Assembly (NCBI RefSeq): GCF_024339125.1 | Contig: NZ_CP101417.1 | Coordinates: 3,421,001 to 3,485,000 of the forward strand | Length of the DNA stretch: 64,000 bases | Reading direction: 5' to 3' | Source: Xanthomonas hortorum | GTDB taxonomy: Bacteria > Pseudomonadota > Gammaproteobacteria > Xanthomonadales > Xanthomonadaceae | Shown here: in pieces, positions 19,207 through 29,729 of the stretch | Position numbering within the stretch: the first letter of the stretch is position 1 | How the letters are laid out: each line of letters starts with the position of its first letter | Made by a program: the position numbers and the translations under genes | The notes under the pieces: generated by a model | The model's input: only the letters and a program-made list of their open reading frames with translations | What the model was told of the DNA's origin: nothing | Databases searched by the model: none

Positions 19207-20406
19207 ATGGCTCCCAAGTCCAACAAGCCCACCACCGCGACTGGCGGCAAGACCAAGCCGGCGAGTAAATCGGTAGAGAAATCTGCGGAAAAAGTTGCAG
19301 GCAAGCTTGCAAAGCCGGCGGTCGCCGCGCCGGTGCTGGCCGACGTGCGCGCCAAGATCGACCAGATCGACCGCACCATCCAGGAGCTGATCGCCGAGCG
19401 CGCCAACTTCGCCCATCAGGTCGGCAAGGCCAAGGGCAAGCTCGCCGCGGCGGTGGATTACTACCGGCCCGAGCGCGAGGCGCAGGTGCTGCGCATGGTG
19501 GTGGACCGCAACGAAGGCCCGCTCAGCGACGAAGTGCTGGTGCACGTGTATCGCGAAATCATGTCTGCGTGCCTGGCCCAGCAGGAACCCTTGAAGATCG
19601 GTTATCTCGGCCCGGAAGGCACCTTCAGCCAGCAGGCCGTGCTCAAGCATTTCGGTCGTTCGGCAGTGGGCTTGCCGATGGCGACCATCGAAGAAGTGTT
19701 CCAGGAAGTGGAAGCCGGCAACGCCGATTTCGGCGTGGTGCCGGTGGAAAATTCCGGGCAGGGCACCATCCAGGTCACGCTGGACATGTTCCTGACCTCC
19801 AACCTGAAAATCTGCGGCGAAGTCGAGCTACGCGTGCATCAGTATTTGCTCTCGCGCAATGGCCGGCTGGAAGATATCGAGCGTATCTACGCGCATTCGC
19901 AATCGTTCGCGCAGACAGCCGGCTGGTTGCGTTCGCACCTGCCCAAGGTCGAGAAAATCGCCGTCTCCAGCAATGCCGAGGGCGCACGCCGCGCCCGCAA
20001 TGCCGAAGATGCCGCAGCGATCGGCGGCGAGAGCGCGGCGCACGTGTATGGCTTGAAGAAAGTCATCATGAAGTCGATCGAAGACGACGACGACAACACC
20101 ACGCGCTTTCTGGTGATCGGCCGGCAGATCTTCCCCTCGTCCGGGCACGACCGCACCTCGGTGCTGGTGTTCATCCACGACAAGCCGGGCGCATTGTTCG
20201 ACGTGCTCAGCCCGTTCGCGCGGCATGGCATCAGCATGAATCGCATCGAGTCGCGGCCATCGCATCAGGCCAAGTGGGAGTACGGCTTCTTCATCGATCT
20301 GGCCGGTCATGTGGAAGACGAGGCGATGAAGCAGGCGCTGGCCGAACTGGAAGCGCACTCGGCGCAGATCAAGGTGCTGGGCTCGTATCCGGTGGCGATT
20401 CCGTAA
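19207..20406 (+). CDS. pheA: Bifunctional chorismate mutase / prephenate dehydratase (P-protein)
   Basis: 399 residues. After a Lys/Ala/Pro-rich, low-complexity extension of about 38 residues comes the AroQ chorismate mutase domain (DVRAKIDQIDRTIQELIAERA, ~40-125). The prephenate dehydratase domain follows (IGYLGPEGTFSQQAVLKHFG onward). The C-terminal ACT domain for phenylalanine feedback includes NRIESRPS. It makes phenylpyruvate, the phenylalanine precursor. The basic N-terminal extension is longer than in E. coli PheA. It lies between serC and aroA in the same direction. Confidence 0.96.
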   Translation: MAPKSNKPTTATGGKTKPASKSVEKSAEKVAGKLAKPAVAAPVLADVRAKIDQIDRTIQELIAERANFAHQVGKAKGKLAAAVDYYRPEREAQVLRMVVDRNEGPLSDEVLVHVYREIMSACLAQQEPLKIGYLGPEGTFSQQAVLKHFGRSAVGLPMATIEEVFQEVEAGNADFGVVPVENSGQGTIQVTLDMFLTSNLKICGEVELRVHQYLLSRNGRLEDIERIYAHSQSFAQTAGWLRSHLPKVEKIAVSSNAEGARRARNAEDAAAIGGESAAHVYGLKKVIMKSIEDDDDNTTRFLVIGRQIFPSSGHDRTSVLVFIHDKPGALFDVLSPFARHGISMNRIESRPSHQAKWEYGFFIDLAGHVEDEAMKQALAELEAHSAQIKVLGSYPVAIP

Positions 20407-20528
20407 GCGCTTTTCCTCTAAGCCGGTAACAGCTGGCGCGCCGCCATCTGCAAGGTGACGGCGCTACCACACCATTCTTCAAAGCGCAGTGCCGTGCATG
20501 GCGCTGCCGCAGCAATCGGATCACACGT

Positions 20529-21845
20529 ATGAGCAGCAATACGCAACATTGGATCGCGCAGCAGGGCAGCGCATTGCAGGGCAGCCTGGCCATTCCCGGC
20601 GACAAATCGGTCTCGCATCGCGCGGTGATGTTCGCCGCCTTGGCCGATGGGATCTCGCAGATCGATGGCTTTCTTGAAGGCGAAGACACACGCTCCACTG
20701 CGGCCATTTTCGCCAAGCTCGGCGTGCGCATCGAAACGCTGTCGGCATCGCAGCGCATCGTGCACGGCGTGGGCGTGGATGGCCTGCAGCCGCCGAATGA
20801 GGCGCTGGACTGCGGTAACGCCGGCACTGGCATGCGCCTGCTCGCCGGCCTGCTGGCCGCGCAGCGCTTCGACAGCGTGCTGGTGGGCGACGACTCCTTG
20901 TCCAAGCGCCCGATGCGGCGCGTGACCGGCCCGCTGGCGCAGATGGGCGCCCACATCGACACCGAAGAAGACGGCACGCCGCCATTGCGTGTGCATGGCG
21001 GGCAAACCTTGCATGGCATCGACTTCGTCTCGCCGGTCGCCAGCGCACAGGTCAAGTCCGCCGTGTTGTTGGCAGGGTTGTATGCAAAGGGCGACACCTC
21101 GGTGACCGAGCCGCACCCAACGCGCGATTACACCGAACGCATGTTGTCCGCATTCGGTGTGGAGATCGATTTCTCGCCAGGCAAGGCGCGTCTGCGCGGT
21201 GGTCAGCGTTTGCGTGCGACCGATATCGCGGTGCCGGCGGATTTCTCCTCGGCGGCGTTCTTCATCGTTGCCGCCAGCATCATTCCAGGCTCTGACGTGA
21301 TGGTGCGTGCGGTGGGTTTGAATCCGCGTCGTACCGGGCTGCTCGCTGCATTGCGGCTGATGGGCGCGAATATCGTCGAAGAAAACCACGCCGAACATGG
21401 CGGCGAGCCGGTGGCCGATCTGCGCGTACGCTACGCACCGCTGCAGGGCGCGCAGATTCCCGAAGCGCTGGTGCCGGACATGATCGACGAATTTCCGGCC
21501 TTGTTCGTGGCTGCGGCGGCGGCGAACGGGCAGACGGTTGTGACTGGGGCGGCCGAGTTGCGGGTCAAGGAATCCGATCGTCTGGCGGCCATGGCCACCG
21601 GGCTACGCACGCTTGGCGTGCAAGTCGACGAGACGCCTGACGGTGCGACCATTCACGGCGGCAGCATCGGTAGCGGCGTGATCGAAAGCCACGGCGATCA
21701 CCGCATTGCGATGGCCTTCGCCATTGCCGGTCAGCTCTCGACCGGCACCGTGCAGGTGAACGATGTCGCCAATGTCGCGACCTCGTTTCCAGGTTTCGAT
21801 ACCTTGGCGCAGGGTGCCGGGTTCGGGCTCAACGTTCGGACGTAA
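20529..21845 (+). CDS. aroA: 3-phosphoshikimate 1-carboxyvinyltransferase (EPSP synthase)
   Basis: 438 residues. It joins phosphoenolpyruvate to shikimate-3-phosphate, step 6 of the shikimate pathway. Family motifs are IPGDKSVSHRAVMFAALA near the start, DCGNAGTGMRLLAG, and LRVKESDRLAAMATGLR toward the C-terminus. The glyphosate-site loop reads GNAGTGMRLLAG, with Ala after the first Gly-Asn as in class II-like enzymes; class is not assigned firmly here. Its last 17 bases overlap the convergent tonB-like gene. Confidence 0.96.
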   Translation: MSSNTQHWIAQQGSALQGSLAIPGDKSVSHRAVMFAALADGISQIDGFLEGEDTRSTAAIFAKLGVRIETLSASQRIVHGVGVDGLQPPNEALDCGNAGTGMRLLAGLLAAQRFDSVLVGDDSLSKRPMRRVTGPLAQMGAHIDTEEDGTPPLRVHGGQTLHGIDFVSPVASAQVKSAVLLAGLYAKGDTSVTEPHPTRDYTERMLSAFGVEIDFSPGKARLRGGQRLRATDIAVPADFSSAAFFIVAASIIPGSDVMVRAVGLNPRRTGLLAALRLMGANIVEENHAEHGGEPVADLRVRYAPLQGAQIPEALVPDMIDEFPALFVAAAAANGQTVVTGAAELRVKESDRLAAMATGLRTLGVQVDETPDGATIHGGSIGSGVIESHGDHRIAMAFAIAGQLSTGTVQVNDVANVATSFPGFDTLAQGAGFGLNVRT

Positions 21846-22407
21846 ATTCGACCGGCACCTGCACGCTGCTGACGACCGCGTGGCCGTCGCGCGTTGCAGG
21901 TTCAAAGCGCCACTGCCCCAGGCTCTCCATCACCGCAGCATCCAGACGCGGGTCGTCGCTGCCGCTGCGATCGACGATGGTCACATCGCTCACCTGGCCC
22001 TGCACATCCAGTTGAAGACGCGCGGTGCGGCTGCCTTCGATGCCGGCTTGCGCAATGTCGGCTGGATAGCGCGGCATCGCGTTACCCGGCAGCGGCTTGG
22101 CTTCTTCGCTGCTGACCGGTGTACGCGCCGGCTGGTGCGCAATCATGGTCATCGCACGCGGGCCTTCGGAGGTCGGCAGGATCTGGCGGCTTGCCGCCGG
22201 CAACGGGCGCATGTCCTGCGCAAACGATTCGTCGCCATGCCGCGTCCACCACCAGGTCGGCAATATTACCAGCACCGCCAGCAGGGTGGCCCACAACCAC
22301 GGCGATGCGCCATCTGCATCGTCTTCGCGCACACGCTCACGCACGTGCGCGGCCTGTTGCGGCAGCGATTGCGTCTGGTGTGAAGAAGGATTCGAGGTGA
22401 AGGACAT
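21829..22407 (-). CDS. TonB-family protein (energy transducer-like)
   Basis: 192 residues from the ATG at 22407, backed by CAGGAGG seven bases upstream. It has one transmembrane helix (about 37-53, 'PWLWATLLAVLVILPTWWW'), a short linker, then a TonB C-terminal domain: 'PRYPADIAQAGIEGSRTARLQLDVQGQV ... ESLGQWRFEPATRDG'. TonB-type domains couple the inner-membrane ion gradient to outer-membrane transporters. No ExbB/ExbD genes are nearby. A second TonB-like gene lies just upstream on the same strand, so the two form a pair. Confidence 0.88.
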   Translation of the reverse strand: MSFTSNPSSHQTQSLPQQAAHVRERVREDDADGASPWLWATLLAVLVILPTWWWTRHGDESFAQDMRPLPAASRQILPTSEGPRAMTMIAHQPARTPVSSEEAKPLPGNAMPRYPADIAQAGIEGSRTARLQLDVQGQVSDVTIVDRSGSDDPRLDAAVMESLGQWRFEPATRDGHAVVSSVQVPVEFTSER

Positions 22408-22657
22408 GGCCGGCCTCCTGGCGCATCTGTGGGATGACACGGCCAGTCTGGTCGGCGCTGCCTGAGGGGGAGCTAAGGCAGGGCGCCAATGAAGGGCTAA
22501 AACTCGGCAGGCGTTCAGCTTTGTCGAACTGGCAAATCACCCGTGCCGCTGCCAGATTGGCGCGCCCGGCAGACCAGATTCCGATGCATGCGCTGATGCG
22601 TCAACGCTTTGCGCGTGGCCATCTGATGACCATCTGCGACGGTGCTGTCCGCAGGTC

Positions 22658-24715
<2,058 letters not shown>

Positions 24716-25220
24716 GCGCGGCTGACAAAAGGTGCTGAAAGCGGGGCTGCGCTCATCGCCAGGCGGGCGCGGCCGCTGCCCGGAAGCAGCGAGCGCCACG
24801 CGTGCACGCCACTTTTGAGCGGGATGTCCGTACTCACCGACGAGTGCTCGCTACGTTTTGCTAGCTACTCCAAGTGCCGCTGCCGGTACGACCGTGCAGC
24901 CGACAGATGTACGCGACCTGGCCGCTTCCAAAAACATTGAAGAAAACGGGGCCGTCAGTGGCCCCGTTTTGCGTTTTTACGTGACGAGCTCATGCGCTTC
25001 GTCTGGGCAGACCACCTTGCGAATCCTGCGGGCGCGGCCCAGTTGGCGCCAACGCCGGTGCGCTGCGCGCTTTCGCGGCAAGACGAGAGGTCCTCGACGC
25101 CAAGCACTCCATATCCCGGAAGCCCGCCAGACCGGGAACCCGATGCGACCGCGGTCGTTGCTCTGTTGGGATAAAGGTGGTTAAATATCACTTATCGTTC
25201 TATCCATGGATACCTGCGCC
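24716..25220. other. Non-coding stretch between serS and the LysR gene
   Basis: About 500 bases without a supported gene. It holds a terminator at 24943-24970. The last ~40 bases before the LysR start are AT-richer (GGTTAAATATCACTTATC), which would suit a promoter. Confidence 0.6.
24943..24970 (+). terminator. Rho-independent terminator
   Basis: AAAACGGGGCC / GGCCCCGTTTT stem with a GTCAGT loop and a further T-run (GCGTTTTT) just after. It is about 230 bases downstream of serS and the only clear terminator before the LysR gene. Confidence 0.88.
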
Positions 25221-26222
25221 ATGCACGACCTGAATGACCTGTACTACTTCGCGATGGTGGTGGACCACGGCGGCTTCGCTGCGGCCGAGCGTGCGCTCGG
25301 GATCCCCAAATCGCGCCTGAGCCGCCGCATCAGCCAGCTCGAAACCGATTTGGGCGTGCGCCTGTTGCAGCGTTCCACGCGCCGCTTTGCGGTGACCGAC
25401 GTCGGCACCAGCGTGCATCGCCATGCCCAGACCATGCTGGCCGAAGCCCAGGCCGCGCGCGAGGTGGTGGATCGTCTCAGCGCCGAGCCGCGTGGCCTTG
25501 TGCGTGTGAGCGTTCCGGTCTCGCTGGCGCAGATTCAATTGCCCAAGCTGTTGCCGGAATTTCTGACCAAGTACCCCAAGGTGCGGCTGCAGCTCAATAT
25601 CAGCAACCGCCGCGTCGACGTCATCAATGAGGGCTACGACATCGCACTGCGCGTGCGCTCGCGCCTGGACGACGACGGCAGCCTGGTGATGCGCAGCTTC
25701 GGCCAGGTGCAGGAATTGCTGGTCGCCAGCCCCAAGTACCTGGACCGCGCCGGCCGCCCCAAAGACCCGAGCGAGCTGGCCAACCACACCACCATGAGCA
25801 CCAGCGAAGACGAAGCGCATCAGCGCTGGGAACTGCACGGCCCCAACGGCGAGATGCGCCGCGTAGACCTGCAGCCGCGTCTGGCCGGTTTCGATTTCCC
25901 GCTGCTGCAGTCGATGGCGCGCGATGGCTTCGGCATCACCATGTTGCCGGAGACCGTGTGCGCCCAAGCGGTGCGCAGCGGCGAGCTGGAAGTGGTGCTG
26001 CCGCACTGGTCGCTGCCGCAAGGCATCTGCCACGCGGTGTTCGCCTCGCGCCGCGGCCTGCTGCCAGCGGTGCGCGTGTTCATCGACTTCCTGGCCGAAC
26101 ACCTGCCGCGCGAGATCGAACGCTCGCGTCTGGATTGCGGCGGCAACTGCGCCGAACTGGCCGAAAAGCTCAAGCGTGCCGCCGGAACTGCACCGCGTCT
26201 GGCCGTGGCCGAAGCCGGCTGA
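25221..26222 (+). CDS. LysR-type transcriptional regulator
   Basis: About 333 residues from MHDLNDLYYF, with an alternative ATG 15 bases earlier. The N-terminal winged HTH reads 'GGFAAAERALGIPKSRLSRRISQLETDLGVRLLQRSTR', very standard LysR. The remainder is the LysR substrate-binding domain (about 90-290). The subtype resembles the CrgA-like branch. No partner gene stands next to it in divergent orientation, so its target is not evident. It is the last core gene before the tRNA-Ser and the island. Confidence 0.92.
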   Translation: MHDLNDLYYFAMVVDHGGFAAAERALGIPKSRLSRRISQLETDLGVRLLQRSTRRFAVTDVGTSVHRHAQTMLAEAQAAREVVDRLSAEPRGLVRVSVPVSLAQIQLPKLLPEFLTKYPKVRLQLNISNRRVDVINEGYDIALRVRSRLDDDGSLVMRSFGQVQELLVASPKYLDRAGRPKDPSELANHTTMSTSEDEAHQRWELHGPNGEMRRVDLQPRLAGFDFPLLQSMARDGFGITMLPETVCAQAVRSGELEVVLPHWSLPQGICHAVFASRRGLLPAVRVFIDFLAEHLPREIERSRLDCGGNCAELAEKLKRAAGTAPRLAVAEAG

Positions 26223-26577
26223 GCTGCGCCTGGTCGCCGAGGCCGGCTGACACGCCATTCGGCAGTCAGCTCGTTCTCGGTAGTTAGCTCGCTTCAACGT
26301 TCGGCAGGTTGCACCCTTAGTCGGGTGCTCGCGGCCGGCCGGTAACATGCAGTGGCCTGCCGCGAGTGACGGCGCGGCACGCTGCGCCAGCCAAAAGCAG
26401 TGCGGTGTAACCAAGCAAAGCGCGCCCGGGCATGCGAGAATGCGCGCCCGGGAGCGATCCCGGGGGGTGACACCGCATAAGCGGTGGTCACCATCAGCGT
26501 CACCCGCAAAGCGCGTGGCGCCTGCGTGATACACCGATGCCATCGGCGACCACGCAGAGCAGAATCAAAGCAGCATC
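26223..26577. other. Non-coding stretch before the tRNA gene
   Basis: About 355 bases without a gene. It contains an imperfect inverted repeat (GTGACACCGC ... GCGGTGGTCAC, about 26466-26492). There is also a duplicated GCGCGCCCGGG motif near 26420-26455. I see no further features. Confidence 0.5.
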
Positions 26578-26667
26578 GGAGAGATGGCCGAGCGGTTGAA
26601 GGCACCGGTCTTGAAAACCGGCGAAGGGTCAAACCTTCCGTGGGTTCGAATCCCACTCTCTCCGCCA
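26578..26667 (+). tRNA. tRNA-Ser (anticodon TGA)
   Basis: 90 bases with the acceptor pair GGAGAGA/TCTCTCC, discriminator G and encoded CCA. The anticodon stem CCGGT/ACCGG holds loop CTTGAAA, giving anticodon TGA, which reads UCA-type serine codons. The long variable arm (between GCGAAGGGTC and GGTTCGAATCC) is typical of serine tRNAs. Integrase and lower-GC DNA begin just after its 3' end. Confidence 0.96.
26645..26667 (+). other. Probable island attachment site (attL) in the tRNA-Ser 3' end
   Basis: The T-arm, acceptor 3' strand and CCA of tRNA-Ser abut the integrase gene, which starts 85 bases on in the same direction. This arrangement is usual for elements that integrate in tRNA genes. No second copy of the tRNA 3' end was noticed up to 64,000, so the right boundary should lie outside the window. 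Confidence 0.55.
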
Positions 26668-26751
26668 GTCACTTCTAAGTCATTGATTTATAACATAAAA
26701 ATCTGACTTGGTTGGATTGGAAGGCAGGAAGCATGCAGAGGAAACACTCGC

Positions 26752-28236
26752 ATGCGCATCCCTCATCATTTGAGCCGTTCGTCCACCGGCCGCTGGTCGT
26801 TCGTCCAACGTGTGCCCGTCGATTTGCAAACCGTGATGGGCTGCCGGCTTATCAAACGCACCTTGCAAACGAAGGACTTGGCGCAGGCGCATGTGCGTGC
26901 GGTGGTGCTTGGGGCGGGCTATGCTCGGCTCTTCGCACAGTTGACGGATCAACGCGTGACCAAGCTCAGTAAGTCGGACGCTGACCTGCTTATTGCTCGA
27001 CTGACGAGCGCCGAAAACCTCCGGGAACTGACGCTCAATCGCACCCGCCAACCGGATGGGACGGTGACCGAACAGTGGCAGATCGACAGCCCAAAAGACC
27101 TGAAGTTGTATCGACAGTTGATGGAGCTGGAAGCACGGGGTGGGGCAACCGTCCAAGCATCGCGGCTCCCGGTGGCGGCCTTCAACGCATTCGAAGCGTC
27201 GCACCAGGCCAGTCCTGTGAGGCAAGCCTCTGTGCCAGCACTTGAAACGATGACCTTGGGCAAGGCTCGGGACGCGTTCCTTGCCACCCTCAAGGGCTCG
27301 ACGCTGCCCAAGACCTTCACCATCAAAAAAACGGCCATCGAGGCGCTGGTGGCATTCCTGGGTCCGAAGGCCAAGGTCCATGCCATCACCCGGTCCGACC
27401 TGGCGCGGTGGTATCAAGACATGCGCGAGAAGGGCGCTTCCACGCCAACCCTCACGAACAAGCAGAGCTACATCGGTGGCAAAGGTGGCTTCTTCGAGTG
27501 GGCCATGGCGTCGGGCCACTACCCGAAGGGCGACAATCCTGCCTCCGGCCATGTCAGCTATTCCCAGCGTGAGAAGCGGGCCCGAAAGAAGCTGGGGTTC
27601 AAGGCCTACGACAGGGCCCAGATCCAAGCCCTGTTTGCCCCCGAGGCGCTCGGCAGGCTTTCAGAGTCGGCCCGCTGGGCCTCGCTACTTGGACTCTATA
27701 CGGGGGCGAGGGCGTCAGAGGTCGGCCAGTTGCTGATCAAAGACGTGTTTGAAGAAGACGGTATTCCGTGCATCCGCATCTCAGACGAAGGCGAACACCA
27801 AAAGGTAAAAACCGAAGTGAGCCTTAGGACAGTGCCCCTCCATCCTGAGCTGCTCAAGATGGGCTTTATGAAATGGGTGGACGATAAGCGCAAGGCCGGT
27901 GAAACGAGGTTGTTCCCAGCGGCCAAAGCCACCGCCGTGAACGGGCAGGGGAACTGGATCACCAAGGCTTTCAGTCGGCATCTGGCTGAGGTGGGGAAGG
28001 ACTGGGAGCCGGCCAAGCGGGGCTTTCATTCCCTCAGAAAAACCTTCATTCAGGAGCTTCAGGGAGCTGGAGTGGTGTCAGAGCTCCGTGCGCAGATCGT
28101 TGGGCATGAGCTCGATGATGAGCATCATTCAACCTATAGTCGGGAATTTACAGCTAACGAGAAGCTGGCTGGGCTCGGTGTCCATTCTCCAGGTTTGCAT
28201 GCATTTCAGTTAGGTTTCGGCTATCAAGGGTCTTAA
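26752..28236 (+). CDS. Tyrosine-recombinase integrase at tRNA-Ser
   Basis: 494 residues. The N-terminal part (about 1-60, 'LSRSSTGRWSFVQRVPVDLQ') is the DUF6538-type DNA-binding region common in tRNA-targeting integrases. A SAM-like core-binding domain follows (about 165-265). The catalytic domain shows Arg in YTGARASEVGQL, HSLRKT for His-x-x-Arg, GHELDDEHHSTYSRE with His and the nucleophilic Tyr. All key residues are present. GAGGAA precedes the ATG. It should catalyse insertion and excision of the island. Confidence 0.93.
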   Translation: MRIPHHLSRSSTGRWSFVQRVPVDLQTVMGCRLIKRTLQTKDLAQAHVRAVVLGAGYARLFAQLTDQRVTKLSKSDADLLIARLTSAENLRELTLNRTRQPDGTVTEQWQIDSPKDLKLYRQLMELEARGGATVQASRLPVAAFNAFEASHQASPVRQASVPALETMTLGKARDAFLATLKGSTLPKTFTIKKTAIEALVAFLGPKAKVHAITRSDLARWYQDMREKGASTPTLTNKQSYIGGKGGFFEWAMASGHYPKGDNPASGHVSYSQREKRARKKLGFKAYDRAQIQALFAPEALGRLSESARWASLLGLYTGARASEVGQLLIKDVFEEDGIPCIRISDEGEHQKVKTEVSLRTVPLHPELLKMGFMKWVDDKRKAGETRLFPAAKATAVNGQGNWITKAFSRHLAEVGKDWEPAKRGFHSLRKTFIQELQGAGVVSELRAQIVGHELDDEHHSTYSREFTANEKLAGLGVHSPGLHAFQLGFGYQGS

Positions 28237-28310
28237 TTCTTTACTCGCTGGCTGGTAGGTTGACATTCTTTCATAGGCCATTAGTGTGTGCGAAAAATAG
28301 GTGGCTAAAA

Positions 28311-28649
28311 GTGAAAAATAGCAATCCAATCTTCCAGCTGTCTGAGGCTGGTGATAGCGCGGTGAAGCCAGTAGAATTGCTGCGCCACGCTCATCAGCAG
28401 GCAGCCACCCTTCAGGAAACTATTGAGCGCCTGCTAAGGTTGGTAAATAAGGGAACGAGTCTGGAATCGAGCATTCCTATGCTTACTCGTCTTCGTGAGA
28501 AGGAAAGTCCTTGGGCGTTCGTTGACTACGAGGCGGCGAGGAATATTGTTCCTGACGGGATGGATGCAAAGGAATACAACAACACCATAGATGCGTGCAT
28601 CGAGGCTCAGATGCGCGCTAGGGCGACAGGCGGGCATCAGGCTAAATAA
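28311..28649 (+). CDS. Small protein of unknown function next to the integrase
   Basis: 112 residues from a GTG at 28311, chosen because AGGTGG sits six bases before it; the frame is open to 28260. The composition is mostly helical, with no signal or membrane segment and no motif I know. It lies just downstream of integrase in the same direction, so it may be an island accessory such as an excision or stability factor; this is speculation. Confidence 0.6.
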   Translation: MKNSNPIFQLSEAGDSAVKPVELLRHAHQQAATLQETIERLLRLVNKGTSLESSIPMLTRLREKESPWAFVDYEAARNIVPDGMDAKEYNNTIDACIEAQMRARATGGHQAK

Positions 28650-28659
28650 AGTCGTCAAT

Positions 28660-29616
28660 CTAACGAATGTTTGTTCGATGCGTAGGGGTTGGCCCCTGAT
28701 TTTTCTGCTTCTTTGAAGCGAACCTTAAGTCAGCTGATTCATTATGGCTGACGGGGGAGCTGGTGGATTCTATTTTCGGGTCCAGTTTTTGTAGTAATGA
28801 CAGAAGATCTGCCGTATCGACAATGTGAGCGAATATTTTTCCACTAGTTGATAGGAGGACGCAGTTTGTTTTGAAGGACTCTCCCTCGCACATGTCTTGG
28901 ATGTAGGAGTGAAATTCATCAAACTGAAGTCCAAGAAAATCCCAGCTGTAATCGCCGTAATTGGCGTCTTTATGTATTAGGCGCGCAGACTTTTCGTTGA
29001 GCATGTGCGGACTAATGAAGCTGATGGTTTTAAAGTTTATTGGGATCGACTCGTCTTGATGGGGTGGTGATTTCGTCGATCCGATCGTGTAGGCTCGGGA
29101 TGTTTCTATCGCGATCCCTCGATTCTTGATTGCGATTTTACGAGTAGCAAGGTTTTCTTTGGTGAAGCCTTGCTTTCGCCTGCAGGCGGTCAAGTATGGT
29201 TCTATACGGAAGTCCTCAGTCGCTTTATCCCAATAGAGAAAATGGTGGCATGCTATGGACTGACCAATAACCTCCATGGCTCTGTCATGATTCAATTGAT
29301 CTACTATTTCATCACTTTCGTCATAGCAGTTGCCGAGCGAGTCGAGTAGTTGGCAAGTTTTTCTAAAAAGCTGTTTGGGGTTGGGGGATTTGTCAGATTT
29401 GACTTTAGTCCACTCTTCCTGGATTGTATCTTCCGTTGATTTTACCTCAAGGAGGAAAAGTCTTTCGGATGCCGATATCTGAAGGTCGCCCAGCTTCGAC
29501 TCTGGGGTTCCTTCCATTACGATCATCAGCGGTGGAATAGTTGCATCAGCGCACCGATTCAGCCATTGCCAGTCACGAAATGCTATTACAACAGAACTTT
29601 CTGCTAGCCGTGGCAT
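28660..29616 (-). CDS. Unknown protein with PD-(D/E)xK-like motif
   Basis: 318 residues from the ATG at 29616, with GAAGGA six bases upstream. Residues 44-59 read Asp44 in KLGDLQIS and then FLLEVKS, i.e. D-x(12)-E-x-K, the spacing of PD-(D/E)xK nucleases. The remainder shows no recognised domain. Low GC and many rare-type codons set it apart from the core genome. It is convergent with the small gene at 28311 and downstream, on the same strand, of the ABC-3C operon (gap 113 bases). It could be an added component of that system or a separate defence gene. Confidence 0.6.
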   Translation of the reverse strand: MPRLAESSVVIAFRDWQWLNRCADATIPPLMIVMEGTPESKLGDLQISASERLFLLEVKSTEDTIQEEWTKVKSDKSPNPKQLFRKTCQLLDSLGNCYDESDEIVDQLNHDRAMEVIGQSIACHHFLYWDKATEDFRIEPYLTACRRKQGFTKENLATRKIAIKNRGIAIETSRAYTIGSTKSPPHQDESIPINFKTISFISPHMLNEKSARLIHKDANYGDYSWDFLGLQFDEFHSYIQDMCEGESFKTNCVLLSTSGKIFAHIVDTADLLSLLQKLDPKIESTSSPVSHNESADLRFASKKQKNQGPTPTHRTNIR

Positions 29617-29729
29617 GTGATTTCCTTCATCGAGCTGCGGTTGATTGTTGGCCACAGTTTCGGAAATGTTAGTATTTTGGAAATGGATTTTCTGACTTGA
29701 GAGAAAATTCAGATGTCGCGCAGCTTGAG

